NCBI RefSeq assembly: GCF_004115085.1
Contig: NZ_QXJP01000008.1
Span: 106,412 to 170,411 of the forward strand
DNA length: 64,000 bases
Direction of reading: 5' to 3'
Source of the DNA: Longirhabdus pacifica
GTDB taxonomy: Bacteria > Bacillota > Bacilli > Paenibacillales > DSM-105158
Shown here: piece by piece, positions 46,331 to 54,777 of the stretch
Layout: each line of letters starts with the position of its first letter
Position numbering within the stretch: position 1 is the stretch's first letter
Program-made: the position numbers and the translations under genes
The notes under the pieces: generated by a model
Database searches by the model: none
Told to the model about the DNA's origin: nothing
Seen by the model: only the letters and a program-made list of their open reading frames with translations

Positions 46331-47266
46331 CTACTCTCCCCCTTTAATACGTATTTTGGGATCCAAATAACGGTGAGTACTATCTACTAATAGGTTGACG
46401 ATGACAACGATTATCCCCATAGAGAGAATATACCCTTGTATAACTGGATAGTCTCTTCTCAGAATAGAATCAATAACCAACTTACCTAAACCCGGGTAAG
46501 AAAAAATCACCTCTATGATGACTGTTCCTCCTAACAAACTGCCGATAGTTACTCCTAGAACGTTGATAACAGGTGCTAACGCGTGTCGAAATGCGAGTTG
46601 AAAAAATATTTTTCTTCTACTATATCCTCTTGATTTAGCGGACCTTATAAAGTCCTCACCGAGACTCTCTATTAAACTAGCCCTGATAAGCCTTACGTAA
46701 ACTGCGGCCATTGCAATACCCAAGGTAATGGAGGGCAGGAGCAAGTGAAGAAAGCTCCCTTTCCCCATTGAAGGAAGTAGTCCAAGCTTGACTGAAAAAA
46801 TTTGCACTAACAGTAACCCAAGCCAGAAACTTGGTATGGCAGATCCACCTAAAGCGAACATTCTGCTTACATGATCTATCCAACTGTCTTTATAAATGGC
46901 CGATAGAATGCCCAAAGGGACGGATATCATCATCATTATAACCAAAGAAGCAATAGTTAACTGAAGTGTTGCTGGAAGCTTCTCTAACAATTCATGCACT
47001 ACGGGTTGCTTTGTCATATATGAATGCCCTAGATCAAATTGAATAAAGCTATACAACCAATGCAAGTACTGTATCACAACAGGCTTGTCCAGACCTAGTT
47101 CGCTTCTTAGTTCTTCTATTTGAGCTTCACTTATTGATACATCATCTACGCTTAGTATGGATCTGACAGGATCTCCAGGCGCTAGCTTCATGAATGTAAA
47201 ACTCACAATAGATAAAATTAAAATAAATAAAGTAAATTCCAACAGCCGCTTTAATATTTGTTTCAT
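46331..47266 (-). CDS. cntB: ABC importer permease, CntB/DppB-like
   Basis: A 311-residue OppB/DppB-type permease: PGDPVRSILSVDDVSISEAQ, RSELGLDKPVVIQYLHWL, VRLIRASLIESLGEDFIRSAKSRG and GGTVIIEVIFSYPGLGKLVIDSI. Its ATG overlaps the stop of the binding-protein gene by one base. It pairs with the CntC-like permease. Confidence 0.88.
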   Translation of the reverse strand: MKQILKRLLEFTLFILILSIVSFTFMKLAPGDPVRSILSVDDVSISEAQIEELRSELGLDKPVVIQYLHWLYSFIQFDLGHSYMTKQPVVHELLEKLPATLQLTIASLVIMMMISVPLGILSAIYKDSWIDHVSRMFALGGSAIPSFWLGLLLVQIFSVKLGLLPSMGKGSFLHLLLPSITLGIAMAAVYVRLIRASLIESLGEDFIRSAKSRGYSRRKIFFQLAFRHALAPVINVLGVTIGSLLGGTVIIEVIFSYPGLGKLVIDSILRRDYPVIQGYILSMGIIVVIVNLLVDSTHRYLDPKIRIKGGE

Positions 47267-48804
47267 TATTCACCAATATCGATATCTTTTGTTATAACGT
47301 AAAACTCACTTTTGCTAATTTGATAGTTTTTCACAGTATTCTTGTAAGCAGCATAGTTGCTTGGATGAACAACAAAGGAATGGTATCTATTCTCATCAAT
47401 AATAGTGACCGCCTCTTTCGCTAGCTCATTACGTTTCTCTATTTCAGCCGTTCCATTGAACTCATGAATAACGTTCACTAAATTTTGGTCTCTTACTTCA
47501 CCAAAGTTTAACGCACCATTTTCCATATATACAGCGTTTAAAAAGTACCCTGCATCACCTCTTGGTGCTGTGTTAGCACTATAAATGGCTAAGTCCCAAT
47601 CGTCTTTTGTCTTTAAATATTCATCAATATTTTCTACAATCTGTATGTCCATTGTTATCCCTAGCTCTTTCGCATTGGATTCGAGGATTTGTGCGACTAT
47701 TGGAAGGTCGGGACGATAATTATAAGTAACAAGTGTTAACTCTAAAGGATTACCGTCTTTTAAAGCCTTGCCGTTTTCCATAACAAAGCCCGCTGTTTGC
47801 AAATACTCTTTTGCGATTTCTTCACCGAATTCTTTTTCTTCATATGAAGGGGAAAATGGAGCATCAGCTAGAAATGGACCTTGTGATACTTCCGCTTGTC
47901 CTGCCATTACACTACTAACCACTTCTTCTCGATGAATCAACGCCTCCAAAGCTCTTCTAATATTTTCATCCTGTGTCGTTTCTACATTCATATTGAACAT
48001 CAACATGGTTGTTCTCGTACTTGGAACTACTTCTGTTGCAATAGATTTATCTTGTTTTAATAATTCAAGACTCTCTATTGCTGGTCGATAGACGATGTCA
48101 GCATCTCCTGACTGTAAAGCGGCCGTTCTTGCATTCGCATCTTCATTATATGTGAACGTAACTTTATTCAGCTTTGGTTTCCCACCCCAATAATCATCGT
48201 ATCTATTCAGTTCTAATTTAGTACCTGCTTCAAAGGTAGCTACTTGGAAAGGGCCTGTACCAATAGGCGCTGTTTCCATATTTTCTTCTGTTACATCGAT
48301 GATAGAAGCATTCGGATGAACTAATTCCGATGGAAATTGTGGTAAAGCTTTTTCTAGTCTAAACGTTAGCTTTTGTCCTTCCGCTTCCATACTCTCTATG
48401 CTTAAAGCTGCTTTCATCTTTGCACTGTTTTGTATATTCCTTTCAAAAGATGCTTTCACCGCCTCAGCATCCAGCGTTTTTCCATTTTGAAATGTAACGT
48501 TTTCGGTAATCTTAAACGTCCATGTCTGACCGTTATCTTTTGTTTCCCATTCAGAAGCTAGCCAAGGTTCTATATTGTAATCTTCCGTTATTTTTACTAG
48601 TGTTTCCACAACACCCGCTCTCATTGGCGTCCAGTTCAAGTGAGGGTCCATCGTTTCAAAGGGAAAATTTGAAAGAAAAGTAATCTCTTTATTTTCACTT
48701 TCTCCTCCTGTATTTGTTTCTTCATTATCATGACTAGAACATGCTACTAAAACAAACGAAAGCACCATGATAAGCATCATACATTTTGATTTCATAAACT
48801 TCAT
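47266..48804 (-). CDS. cntA: Metal-opine binding lipoprotein, CntA-like
   Basis: A 512-residue SBP_bac_5 (NikA/OppA class) lipoprotein. The signal ends LVACS and an acidic/Asn linker follows. The domain opens EITFLSNFPFETMDPHLNWTP and includes GTGPFQVATFEAGTKLELNRYDDYWGGKPKL, typical of nickel-peptide binders. With cntL and cntM in the same operon it should bind a metal-opine complex rather than peptides. The 139-base gap before it contains two small palindromes but no clear promoter. Confidence 0.87.
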   Translation of the reverse strand: MKFMKSKCMMLIMVLSFVLVACSSHDNEETNTGGESENKEITFLSNFPFETMDPHLNWTPMRAGVVETLVKITEDYNIEPWLASEWETKDNGQTWTFKITENVTFQNGKTLDAEAVKASFERNIQNSAKMKAALSIESMEAEGQKLTFRLEKALPQFPSELVHPNASIIDVTEENMETAPIGTGPFQVATFEAGTKLELNRYDDYWGGKPKLNKVTFTYNEDANARTAALQSGDADIVYRPAIESLELLKQDKSIATEVVPSTRTTMLMFNMNVETTQDENIRRALEALIHREEVVSSVMAGQAEVSQGPFLADAPFSPSYEEKEFGEEIAKEYLQTAGFVMENGKALKDGNPLELTLVTYNYRPDLPIVAQILESNAKELGITMDIQIVENIDEYLKTKDDWDLAIYSANTAPRGDAGYFLNAVYMENGALNFGEVRDQNLVNVIHEFNGTAEIEKRNELAKEAVTIIDENRYHSFVVHPSNYAAYKNTVKNYQISKSEFYVITKDIDIGE

Positions 48805-48943
48805 TTTTATTCCCCCGGTATGTTTTGAGTTGATATATTCATTTTTATTAGTTTGTTGTTAAAACAGCAATACATCGTAACGATGATGAATGAAGTTATA
48901 ACTTCTTTTTAACCTTGTGTGTATTTAACGCATTGCAATGATT
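48805..48943. promoter_or_regulatory. Gap with two small palindromes ahead of the CntA-like gene
   Basis: CATCGTAACGATG (48873-48885) and GAAGTTATAACTTC (48892-48905) are perfect palindromes in the gap between the exporter stop and the cntA-like start. The first contains a Zur-like half site (TCGTAA). They could form an internal operator or mRNA structure setting importer levels. No evidence favours one. Confidence 0.35.
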
Positions 48944-49801
48944 TTAGGCCACTTTTGTCTCTGTTCTTTCTTTTTTCCGTCTGGATAAGGCAATCGAACC
49001 TGCAATAATACATGCTCCTCCGAATAATGACCCTAAGGAAATGACTTCTCCCCAGAATAAAAATCCCCACATCACGTTAAAGAAAATACCTATATATCTA
49101 ACCACTTCTACCACCATCACATTTTCATGAGTAAAAGCACTTGTTAGAACAAATTGACCGATCAATGAAACAATGCCAATGCTAATTAAGTAGATCCAAC
49201 CCGTCCATGAGGGGTTCACAAATCCCTCCCACATTAGAGGAATCGAGACCACCGTACCAGTAGCCAGGAAGTAGAAGACGATCTCAAACTTATGATGGGT
49301 TCTACTTAAATAACGAATACTAGTTGCTGCACCTGCTGCGAGCATTGCACTCAGTACCCCTACTAAAGCATACACCGTATAACTATCAAAGCTTGACGGA
49401 TCTAATAAGAATACGGCCCCAACAAGAAAAAGAGGCATCCAAAGGAACACCTGCTTACTGACGCTTTCCTTTAAGAATACTATGGAAAAAATCAGCGCGA
49501 AAAATGGTGACATATGTGCTAGAATACTCGCATCTCCAAGTGGAATATGCGCGATCGTATAGAAATAAGCTAACAAATATGCAGATCCAAGCGCCCCACG
49601 AAGAAACAACATTGGAATTCCCTTTTTAGAAAAAGCCACTTGATATTTCCTCATGAGAATTAGGACAAGCAATGTACCAATTAAACTTCTAAAAAAAACA
49701 ATTTCAGTTACAGGTATCGTTTCACTTGCTGCTTTTACAAGCACATTCATAATGCTAAAGGTAAAGGCAGATGCAATAGCTAATATAATACCGTTTTTCA
49801 T
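48944..49801 (-). CDS. EamA/DMT-family exporter of the opine operon (CntI-like)
   Basis: A 285-residue protein with ten helices in two EamA repeats: NGIILAIASAFTFSIMNVLVKAASETIP, FFRSLIGTLLVLILMRKY and a second repeat ending WGEVISLGSLFGGACIIAG. In Pseudomonas pseudopaline operons an EamA protein (CntI) exports the opine, whereas Staphylococcus uses the MFS protein CntE. The gene lies 11 bases after cntM, so export of the product is the likely job. Confidence 0.83.
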   Translation of the reverse strand: MKNGIILAIASAFTFSIMNVLVKAASETIPVTEIVFFRSLIGTLLVLILMRKYQVAFSKKGIPMLFLRGALGSAYLLAYFYTIAHIPLGDASILAHMSPFFALIFSIVFLKESVSKQVFLWMPLFLVGAVFLLDPSSFDSYTVYALVGVLSAMLAAGAATSIRYLSRTHHKFEIVFYFLATGTVVSIPLMWEGFVNPSWTGWIYLISIGIVSLIGQFVLTSAFTHENVMVVEVVRYIGIFFNVMWGFLFWGEVISLGSLFGGACIIAGSIALSRRKKERTETKVA

Positions 49802-49812
49802 AAACTAAACCC

Positions 49813-51087
49813 CTAACCCTCGTGAATATATAACTGCTGACTAATGATAATTGCTTCTTGCTGTAACTGTTTGATCACCGTATCTAAATCTATGGTAACG
49901 ATATTCATTTCTCTTGTCCGACTTACATAATGTTCGAATTGTTGTGTCAGTTTCTTAGCTGTCTTCAGGTCTACTTCCATCGCTTCTCCTAACAAAACAA
50001 GTCGTTTTATCTTTCTGTAATCTTCCAGTGGTACTCTCGGAATACCCCAGCCCTCTCCTAATTTAAAAATTCTTTTTAGGGGAACACGTGAAAAATCAGC
50101 ATAATAACCGTCTTGATCCGGCGTAGAAAATGGGTCGATTAATAAGCCTGTATATCGCACATAAAGTGCATATTCTTGTTCTTTTTGACTCATGGACATA
50201 AATTCATCAATGTGATCACGTGGGAGAAGGTATGCTGGTACCGGATAGTTATCATCATTTAGAAAACGTAATAAATCAAGCGGCTTCACATTTAGCATAC
50301 GTAAAAGCTCTGTTATCTCTTTCCATAAAAGAACCATGTCTTTTATGACTTGAGGCGTAAGAGGGCCTTCCGGGTACACTTTATACATACTTTTCAAGGG
50401 ACCTGAGCCAAAAAATATATCTTCTAATGCGAAGTAGTTCATAAAGAACGGCGGATGTACATATGTCGTAATATTTCTGCTTTCTGCAATCCACGCATTC
50501 TCCGTCACTTCCAGGCATATACCTGCTTGCTTCCATAGTTGCTTAAACAACATCACAGATGGACAACGTGCTCCTTTACTTGAACCTATGTACACTTTTT
50601 TCTTTATGTTTTTCGTGATGCAGCTTAATCCGTTAGACGCTTTCCATTTCGTTGCAGCGAAATATGTAGATAAACTGACAACAACTGCTTTATCCTGTAA
50701 AAGGGATTGTACGAGTGCGTGGTCTCCTATTCCTGGTGATAGCAAGAGTACTCGCTCTAAACTTCTACACTCACATTCAAGTAGTTTTTTCGTTATATCT
50801 TCATAAACATGATTAGGCGTGCAGTAAATGATCGTATCCCATTCTCCATCTAACTTAGTCATGTCTGTTTCTAGGTTATTAATCCTTGCTTGTCCAGCTA
50901 AATGAGGAAATCCGTCCTTTGTCACTACGGCTGTAATTTCTTTCGATCTATACGGTGCTCTGGTGACAATATCAATATGTTTTACGCCAATATTTGTTAA
51001 AAGCACAGCCATTTGGGCTGCCGCTGGTCCCAACCCAACCAAAAGAACATTTTGTATTGCATGTTGATCTGCTCTGTTTGCATTCAT
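49813..51087 (-). CDS. cntM: Opine dehydrogenase, staphylopine-synthase family (CntM-like)
   Basis: A 424-residue protein of the PF10100 (staphylopine synthase) family. It has an N-terminal NAD(P)-binding Rossmann segment (QNVLLVGLGPAAAQMAVLL), an IDIVTRAPYRSKE turn and ESRNITTYVHPPFFMNYFALEDIFF with a candidate catalytic His. The helical C-terminal domain includes LNDDNYPVPAYLLPRDHIDEF. It reductively condenses the CntL product with an alpha-keto acid. The ATG at 51087 has GGAGGG 5 bases upstream and begins one base after the cntL stop, giving tight coupling. The keto-acid (pyruvate or 2-oxoglutarate) cannot be told. Confidence 0.92.
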   Translation of the reverse strand: MNANRADQHAIQNVLLVGLGPAAAQMAVLLTNIGVKHIDIVTRAPYRSKEITAVVTKDGFPHLAGQARINNLETDMTKLDGEWDTIIYCTPNHVYEDITKKLLECECRSLERVLLLSPGIGDHALVQSLLQDKAVVVSLSTYFAATKWKASNGLSCITKNIKKKVYIGSSKGARCPSVMLFKQLWKQAGICLEVTENAWIAESRNITTYVHPPFFMNYFALEDIFFGSGPLKSMYKVYPEGPLTPQVIKDMVLLWKEITELLRMLNVKPLDLLRFLNDDNYPVPAYLLPRDHIDEFMSMSQKEQEYALYVRYTGLLIDPFSTPDQDGYYADFSRVPLKRIFKLGEGWGIPRVPLEDYRKIKRLVLLGEAMEVDLKTAKKLTQQFEHYVSRTREMNIVTIDLDTVIKQLQQEAIIISQQLYIHEG

Positions 51088-51088
51088 C

Positions 51089-51904
51089 TTATCCCTCCAC
51101 TCCAACTACGTTGGTTGGTATCCATTTGATGAGAGCTGTATCATAAAAAAAATCATCTTTTTCATGTTTTTCAACCTGCCAATTGGAAGAGAGAAAGAAT
51201 GATGAGGGATAATTGAATAATGATTTTAAGCCATCTCCATACCTTACAATCACCTTCGCTTCAGGTTGGATAGATTGTGCTAACTCATCTATCAACTTGA
51301 CCTTTTCATTTACTAAAGAAGCAATCACGGCGTGTGTGTATTGCCCTCGATCTACAAGCTGTGAAACTTTATCACTTGTAAATTCAATCTGTGTTTGAAG
51401 GCCTAACTTGGCTGTGGCCTCTCTCGCTAAAGGAATCGTTTCCTCATCAATATCAACGCACATCATTTTTGCTCCAGTATTTTTAGCAATCGTTAATGCG
51501 GACAATGGTAGTGCGCCAGAGCCGATAAAAAGAATATAGGAATCCTTGTTCATGCGATAAATCTCTATCTCATCTTTGAGTTGTTTGCTAAGATTGTTTA
51601 GATAGCTGCTTGATTCGTAACGTCCGGAAATAATCTCGTGAGATTCATATTTTTCAAGATTACAGATCGCATTTACAGCAGACTCTCTTATAAATCCAAC
51701 TTGCTCTTTCACATCACTATCCTCGCACCACGTCTCCCATAGTTCCTGATTCCTTTGATTGACCACATAGGACGACAATTCATCTACTTTTTTACGAAGG
51801 AGTACATAACATACATCAACTTGTTCGGACATCTTTTCAAGCTCTCTAATTTGAAAGTCTATAGATTTTAACGACAACAAGAAATCATATTTTGAAAGAT
51901 TCAT
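51089..51904 (-). CDS. cntL: Nicotianamine-synthase-like aminobutyrate transferase (CntL)
   Basis: A 271-residue nicotianamine-synthase-family enzyme, the same length as staphylococcal CntL. The Rossmann SAM-binding segment is SYILFIGSGALPLSALTIAKNTGAKMMCVDID, preceded by a helical N-terminal region. CntL moves an aminobutyrate group from SAM onto histidine. No CntK (histidine racemase) gene is present upstream, so L-His is the predicted acceptor, as in pseudopaline. It is the first gene of the operon behind a Zur box, and the operon runs cntL-cntM-EamA-cntA-cntB-cntC-cntDF. Confidence 0.93.
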   Translation of the reverse strand: MNLSKYDFLLSLKSIDFQIRELEKMSEQVDVCYVLLRKKVDELSSYVVNQRNQELWETWCEDSDVKEQVGFIRESAVNAICNLEKYESHEIISGRYESSSYLNNLSKQLKDEIEIYRMNKDSYILFIGSGALPLSALTIAKNTGAKMMCVDIDEETIPLAREATAKLGLQTQIEFTSDKVSQLVDRGQYTHAVIASLVNEKVKLIDELAQSIQPEAKVIVRYGDGLKSLFNYPSSFFLSSNWQVEKHEKDDFFYDTALIKWIPTNVVGVEG

Positions 51905-51920
51905 ACTACATACACCTTTC

Positions 51921-51947
51921 TTTTAATCGTAATTATTACGATTAAAA
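51921..51947 (-). promoter_or_regulatory. Zur box of the opine-metallophore operon
   Basis: A perfect 27-bp palindrome (13+1+13) contains TCGTAAT-T-ATTACGA, the Zur core. It directly abuts the -10 element and lies 17 bases before the cntL ATG. Confidence 0.92.
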
Positions 51948-51952
51948 TTATA
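51947..51952 (-). promoter_or_regulatory. -10 element of the opine-metallophore operon
   Basis: TATAAT on the minus strand touches the Zur box. A weak TTTACT -35 lies 17 bases upstream. Confidence 0.65.
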
Positions 51953-52064
51953 GAACTCGTGAAAAGAATAGTAAATGGGTCTTTATACCTAAATAATGTG
52001 TTGTTTTTATTAAATTAAAAGTTATTACTTACGAATTGAATTAACATAAGTTTGGATCACACAG

Positions 52065-52095
52065 CAAAAAAAGCTAGGCATAATTAGCCCTAGCT
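52065..52095 (-). terminator. Orphan terminator between glmS and cntL
   Basis: AGCTAGG/CCTAGCT with T7 on the minus strand. No recognised gene ends before it; the nearest minus-strand sequence upstream is the glmS 3' region. Confidence 0.7.
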
Positions 52096-52322
52096 CATTG
52101 AAAAGGAGAAACAAAAAACTATTGAAGTTTTACTACAACACACTACTACTCCTTCTCACTTTTGCTAGCGGTTCCTAGTATAAAAGAGTAGTGTCTGTGG
52201 CATCTATTAATGACAATATTTATAAAATCACTAAACTATCAAGGTTTATAATCTACGGCAATACCGGTAACTTGATCTTGTTTAATCCAATGCTCCATCT
52301 CAGAATTTTTTCTTTTGCACAT
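52096..52322. other. Intergenic region, nothing firmly recognised
   Basis: A long-range ACTACTC/GAGTAGT pair lies near 52143-52190. A 27-codon frame (52239-52322) with an AAAGGGGTG site overlaps the glmS terminator. Neither is convincing as a gene or RNA. Confidence 0.35.
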
Positions 52323-52359
52323 AAAAACACCCCTTTAGATCATCCATATCTAAAGGGGT
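52323..52359 (-). terminator. Terminator after glmS
   Basis: ACCCCTTTAGAT pairs perfectly with ATCTAAAGGGGT, followed by T5 on the minus strand. It shares its stem sequence with the hairpins at 39424 and 42000. Confidence 0.8.
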
Positions 52360-52453
52360 AAACGGTGTAAGTTTTTTTATCAACGTCGCGACTTTATTTT
52401 AAATCTACAATAGGCTAAACGATACTAACTTACTTAACTCTACCTAATATACT

Positions 52454-54283
52454 TTACTCTACAGTCACACTCTTAGCTAAATTACGAGGCTTATCTACGT
52501 CCGTTCCTCTTGCCATTGCTGCATAGTAGGACAACAGTTGCAATGGAATAATAGATAACGCTGGTGTAAGGAACGGCAATGTTTTCGGTATGAACAGAAG
52601 TTGGTTTACAGACTTCACTAACTCTTCATCGCCTACTGTACTTAAACCTAAAACATCTGCGCCTCTCGCTACGACTTCCTGTATGTTACTTACCGTCTTG
52701 TCAAATAAATCTTCTTGTGTAGCGATAGCTACTACAGGTGTTCCTTCTTCTATTAAAGCTAACGTTCCATGTTTCAACTCGCCCGCTGCATACGCTTCGG
52801 AGTGAATGTAGGAAATTTCTTTTAGCTTAAGCGAAGCTTCTTGCGCTACAGCAAAATCCAAACCTCTTCCAAGGAAGAACACATGATCATGCTGTGCGAT
52901 ATGTTCCGCATAACGCTTAATATCTTCAGCTTGACTTAAAATCATTTCGACTTGTTCTGGCAACACTTGCAGCGCACTAACCACTTCTGCAATGAATTGC
53001 TCATCTTTCGTCTCTAATACTTCCGCAAAATGACAGCCTAATAAATAAAACGTAATTAATTGTGTTGTGTAGGCTTTCGTTGAAGCTACAGCAATTTCAG
53101 GACCAGCCCATGTGATTAACACTTGATCAGCTTCTCTAGTAACAGAACTACCTACCACATTCGTTATGGCCAATATAGTAGCGCCTTGCGATTTCGCTTC
53201 ACGAAGCGCAGCAAGCGTATCTGCCGTTTCTCCAGATTGACTGACAATGATCACGAGCGTATTGTTCGTAATAATAGGATTACGGTAACGGTACTCGGAA
53301 GCAACGTCAACCTCTACTGGTATTCGCGTCATGGACTCTAGTACTTGCTTTCCTACTAGTCCTGCATGATATGCTGTTCCACATGCTACGATATGAATAC
53401 GATCAATAGATTCAATTTGTTGCTTACTTAACGTCAACTCTTTCAAATCCACTTTGTGTTGATCAGATTGAATGCGACTTCCCATCGTATCACGATAACC
53501 TTTTGGTTGCTCATGAATTTCCTTCAACATAAAGTGATCGTATCCGTCTTTTTCAGCCGTGACAATATCCCAATCCACATGATAAATTTCCCGGGAAATC
53601 GAGTTCCCTTCGACATCTTTCAACTGCACATCGTTACGAGTTAACACAGCCATCTCCCCGTCATTTAGAATGTACACGTTTCTCGTATATTCTAAAATAG
53701 CTGGAATGTCTGAACCGATGAAGTTTTCTCCTTGACCAACGCCAACGATAAGCGGACTAGCCAGTCTCACTGCAATGAGTTTATCCGGCTCTGATTTGGA
53801 AAGCACAACTAAAGCATATGCGCCTTTCATTTTCTTCACTGCTCGTTGTACCGCCTGCTCCATATCTCCTTCATACAATGATTGTATAAGGTGAGCAATG
53901 ACTTCTGTATCGGTTTCTGACTTGAAAACATGACCTTTTGCCACTAATTCTTCTTTCAATGATAAATAATTTTCAATAATACCATTATGAATGATAGAAA
54001 ATTGATGATCATTATCGCTATGAGGATGTGCATTTTCGTCAGATGGTTTACCATGTGTTGCCCATCTCGTATGACCGATTCCAATGTGTCCGTTTAATGG
54101 ATTAGATTGCAACTGCTCTTCTAACACTGCCAATCTACCTTTTTTCTTAGCAGTTTGCAATGCTTTACCGTTGTAAACACTAATTCCTGCAGAGTCGTAA
54201 CCACGATACTCTAGTTTACTCAAACCTGAAATTAATATAGACTGCGCTTCACGATTTCCAATATATCCTACAATTCCACACAT
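52454..54283 (-). CDS. glmS: Glutamine-fructose-6-phosphate aminotransferase
   Basis: A 609-residue enzyme making glucosamine 6-phosphate for cell-wall synthesis. The start is the ATG at 54283 because Cys2 (MCGIVGYIG) must become the N-terminal catalytic residue, and GGAGGAG lies 8 bases upstream. The glutaminase part has HTRWATHGKPSDENAHPH. Two SIS domains follow (CGTAYHAGLVGK, SQSGETADTLAAL, AYAAGELKHGTLALIEEGTPV) and the C terminus LAKSVTVE is conserved. A glmS ribozyme in its leader gives feedback control by its product. Confidence 0.97.
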   Translation of the reverse strand: MCGIVGYIGNREAQSILISGLSKLEYRGYDSAGISVYNGKALQTAKKKGRLAVLEEQLQSNPLNGHIGIGHTRWATHGKPSDENAHPHSDNDHQFSIIHNGIIENYLSLKEELVAKGHVFKSETDTEVIAHLIQSLYEGDMEQAVQRAVKKMKGAYALVVLSKSEPDKLIAVRLASPLIVGVGQGENFIGSDIPAILEYTRNVYILNDGEMAVLTRNDVQLKDVEGNSISREIYHVDWDIVTAEKDGYDHFMLKEIHEQPKGYRDTMGSRIQSDQHKVDLKELTLSKQQIESIDRIHIVACGTAYHAGLVGKQVLESMTRIPVEVDVASEYRYRNPIITNNTLVIIVSQSGETADTLAALREAKSQGATILAITNVVGSSVTREADQVLITWAGPEIAVASTKAYTTQLITFYLLGCHFAEVLETKDEQFIAEVVSALQVLPEQVEMILSQAEDIKRYAEHIAQHDHVFFLGRGLDFAVAQEASLKLKEISYIHSEAYAAGELKHGTLALIEEGTPVVAIATQEDLFDKTVSNIQEVVARGADVLGLSTVGDEELVKSVNQLLFIPKTLPFLTPALSIIPLQLLSYYAAMARGTDVDKPRNLAKSVTVE

Positions 54284-54498
54284 ATTTATTACTCCTCCAT
54301 CTGTACCTTGTACCCTCCATGTCAAAAGGAGAATAGTAAGCGATAGGAGAGAAGCGTGTTCCATATATATTGTATATATAAAAATATTCTCTTGTTTGCA
54401 TTCCTAGTGATTTTCATAGTTCAAAATATGATGAATTACTATACCCTGATGTCTTGGAGGGTATTAGGCTTGTAATTTTATTTTTGATTTGTCATCGT

Positions 54499-54660
54499 AG
54501 TTGAATGGTTGTCTGATTGGTCGCCCTATCATTTTAGATTCAACTTTTCGGTATAGATGAAGTACCGAGAGGCCCCCGCCGATTATTCCGAACACCTCTA
54601 CCTCGTCAACTTAAACAAAGCTTTTGACCGACCCTTTGTATAAGTTCAGGCGCTTATGAA
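54499..54660 (-). ncRNA. glmS ribozyme/riboswitch
   Basis: The minus strand between glmM and glmS carries the conserved ribozyme elements in order: AGCGCCTGAACT at the cleavage site (cut expected between 54654 and 54653), GTTGACGAGG, then CGGCGGGGGCCTC. A GGTA-stem and an AGTTGAAT/ATTCAACT pair follow. Glucosamine 6-phosphate binding makes the RNA cut itself, lowering glmS expression. Its position about 215-370 bases ahead of the glmS start is usual. The 3' limit is approximate. Confidence 0.92.
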
Positions 54661-54740
54661 CCAAACCTCTATGCTCCTTTCCATTCTTGAATCACATAGT
54701 TCTATTTTATGCATGTGCGATATAAATTGCAACTTTTTAA

Positions 54741-54777
54741 CACTCATCCAAGTCAATAATGACTAGGTGAGTGAAAT
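54741..54777 (-). terminator. Hairpin at the glmM stop
   Basis: CACTCA/TGAGTG with an inner AGTCA/TGACT stem overlaps the glmM stop codon. No T run follows, so it may stabilise the 3' end rather than terminate. Confidence 0.4.

Noticed and set aside
43873..48804. Plain oligopeptide or nickel importer
   Set aside because: The genes are on one strand directly after cntL, cntM and an exporter behind a Zur box, so metal-opine uptake explains the context better.
52239..52322. 27-codon minus-strand frame with AAAGGGGTG upstream
   Set aside because: The apparent ribosome binding site is the right arm of the glmS terminator, so it is likely chance.
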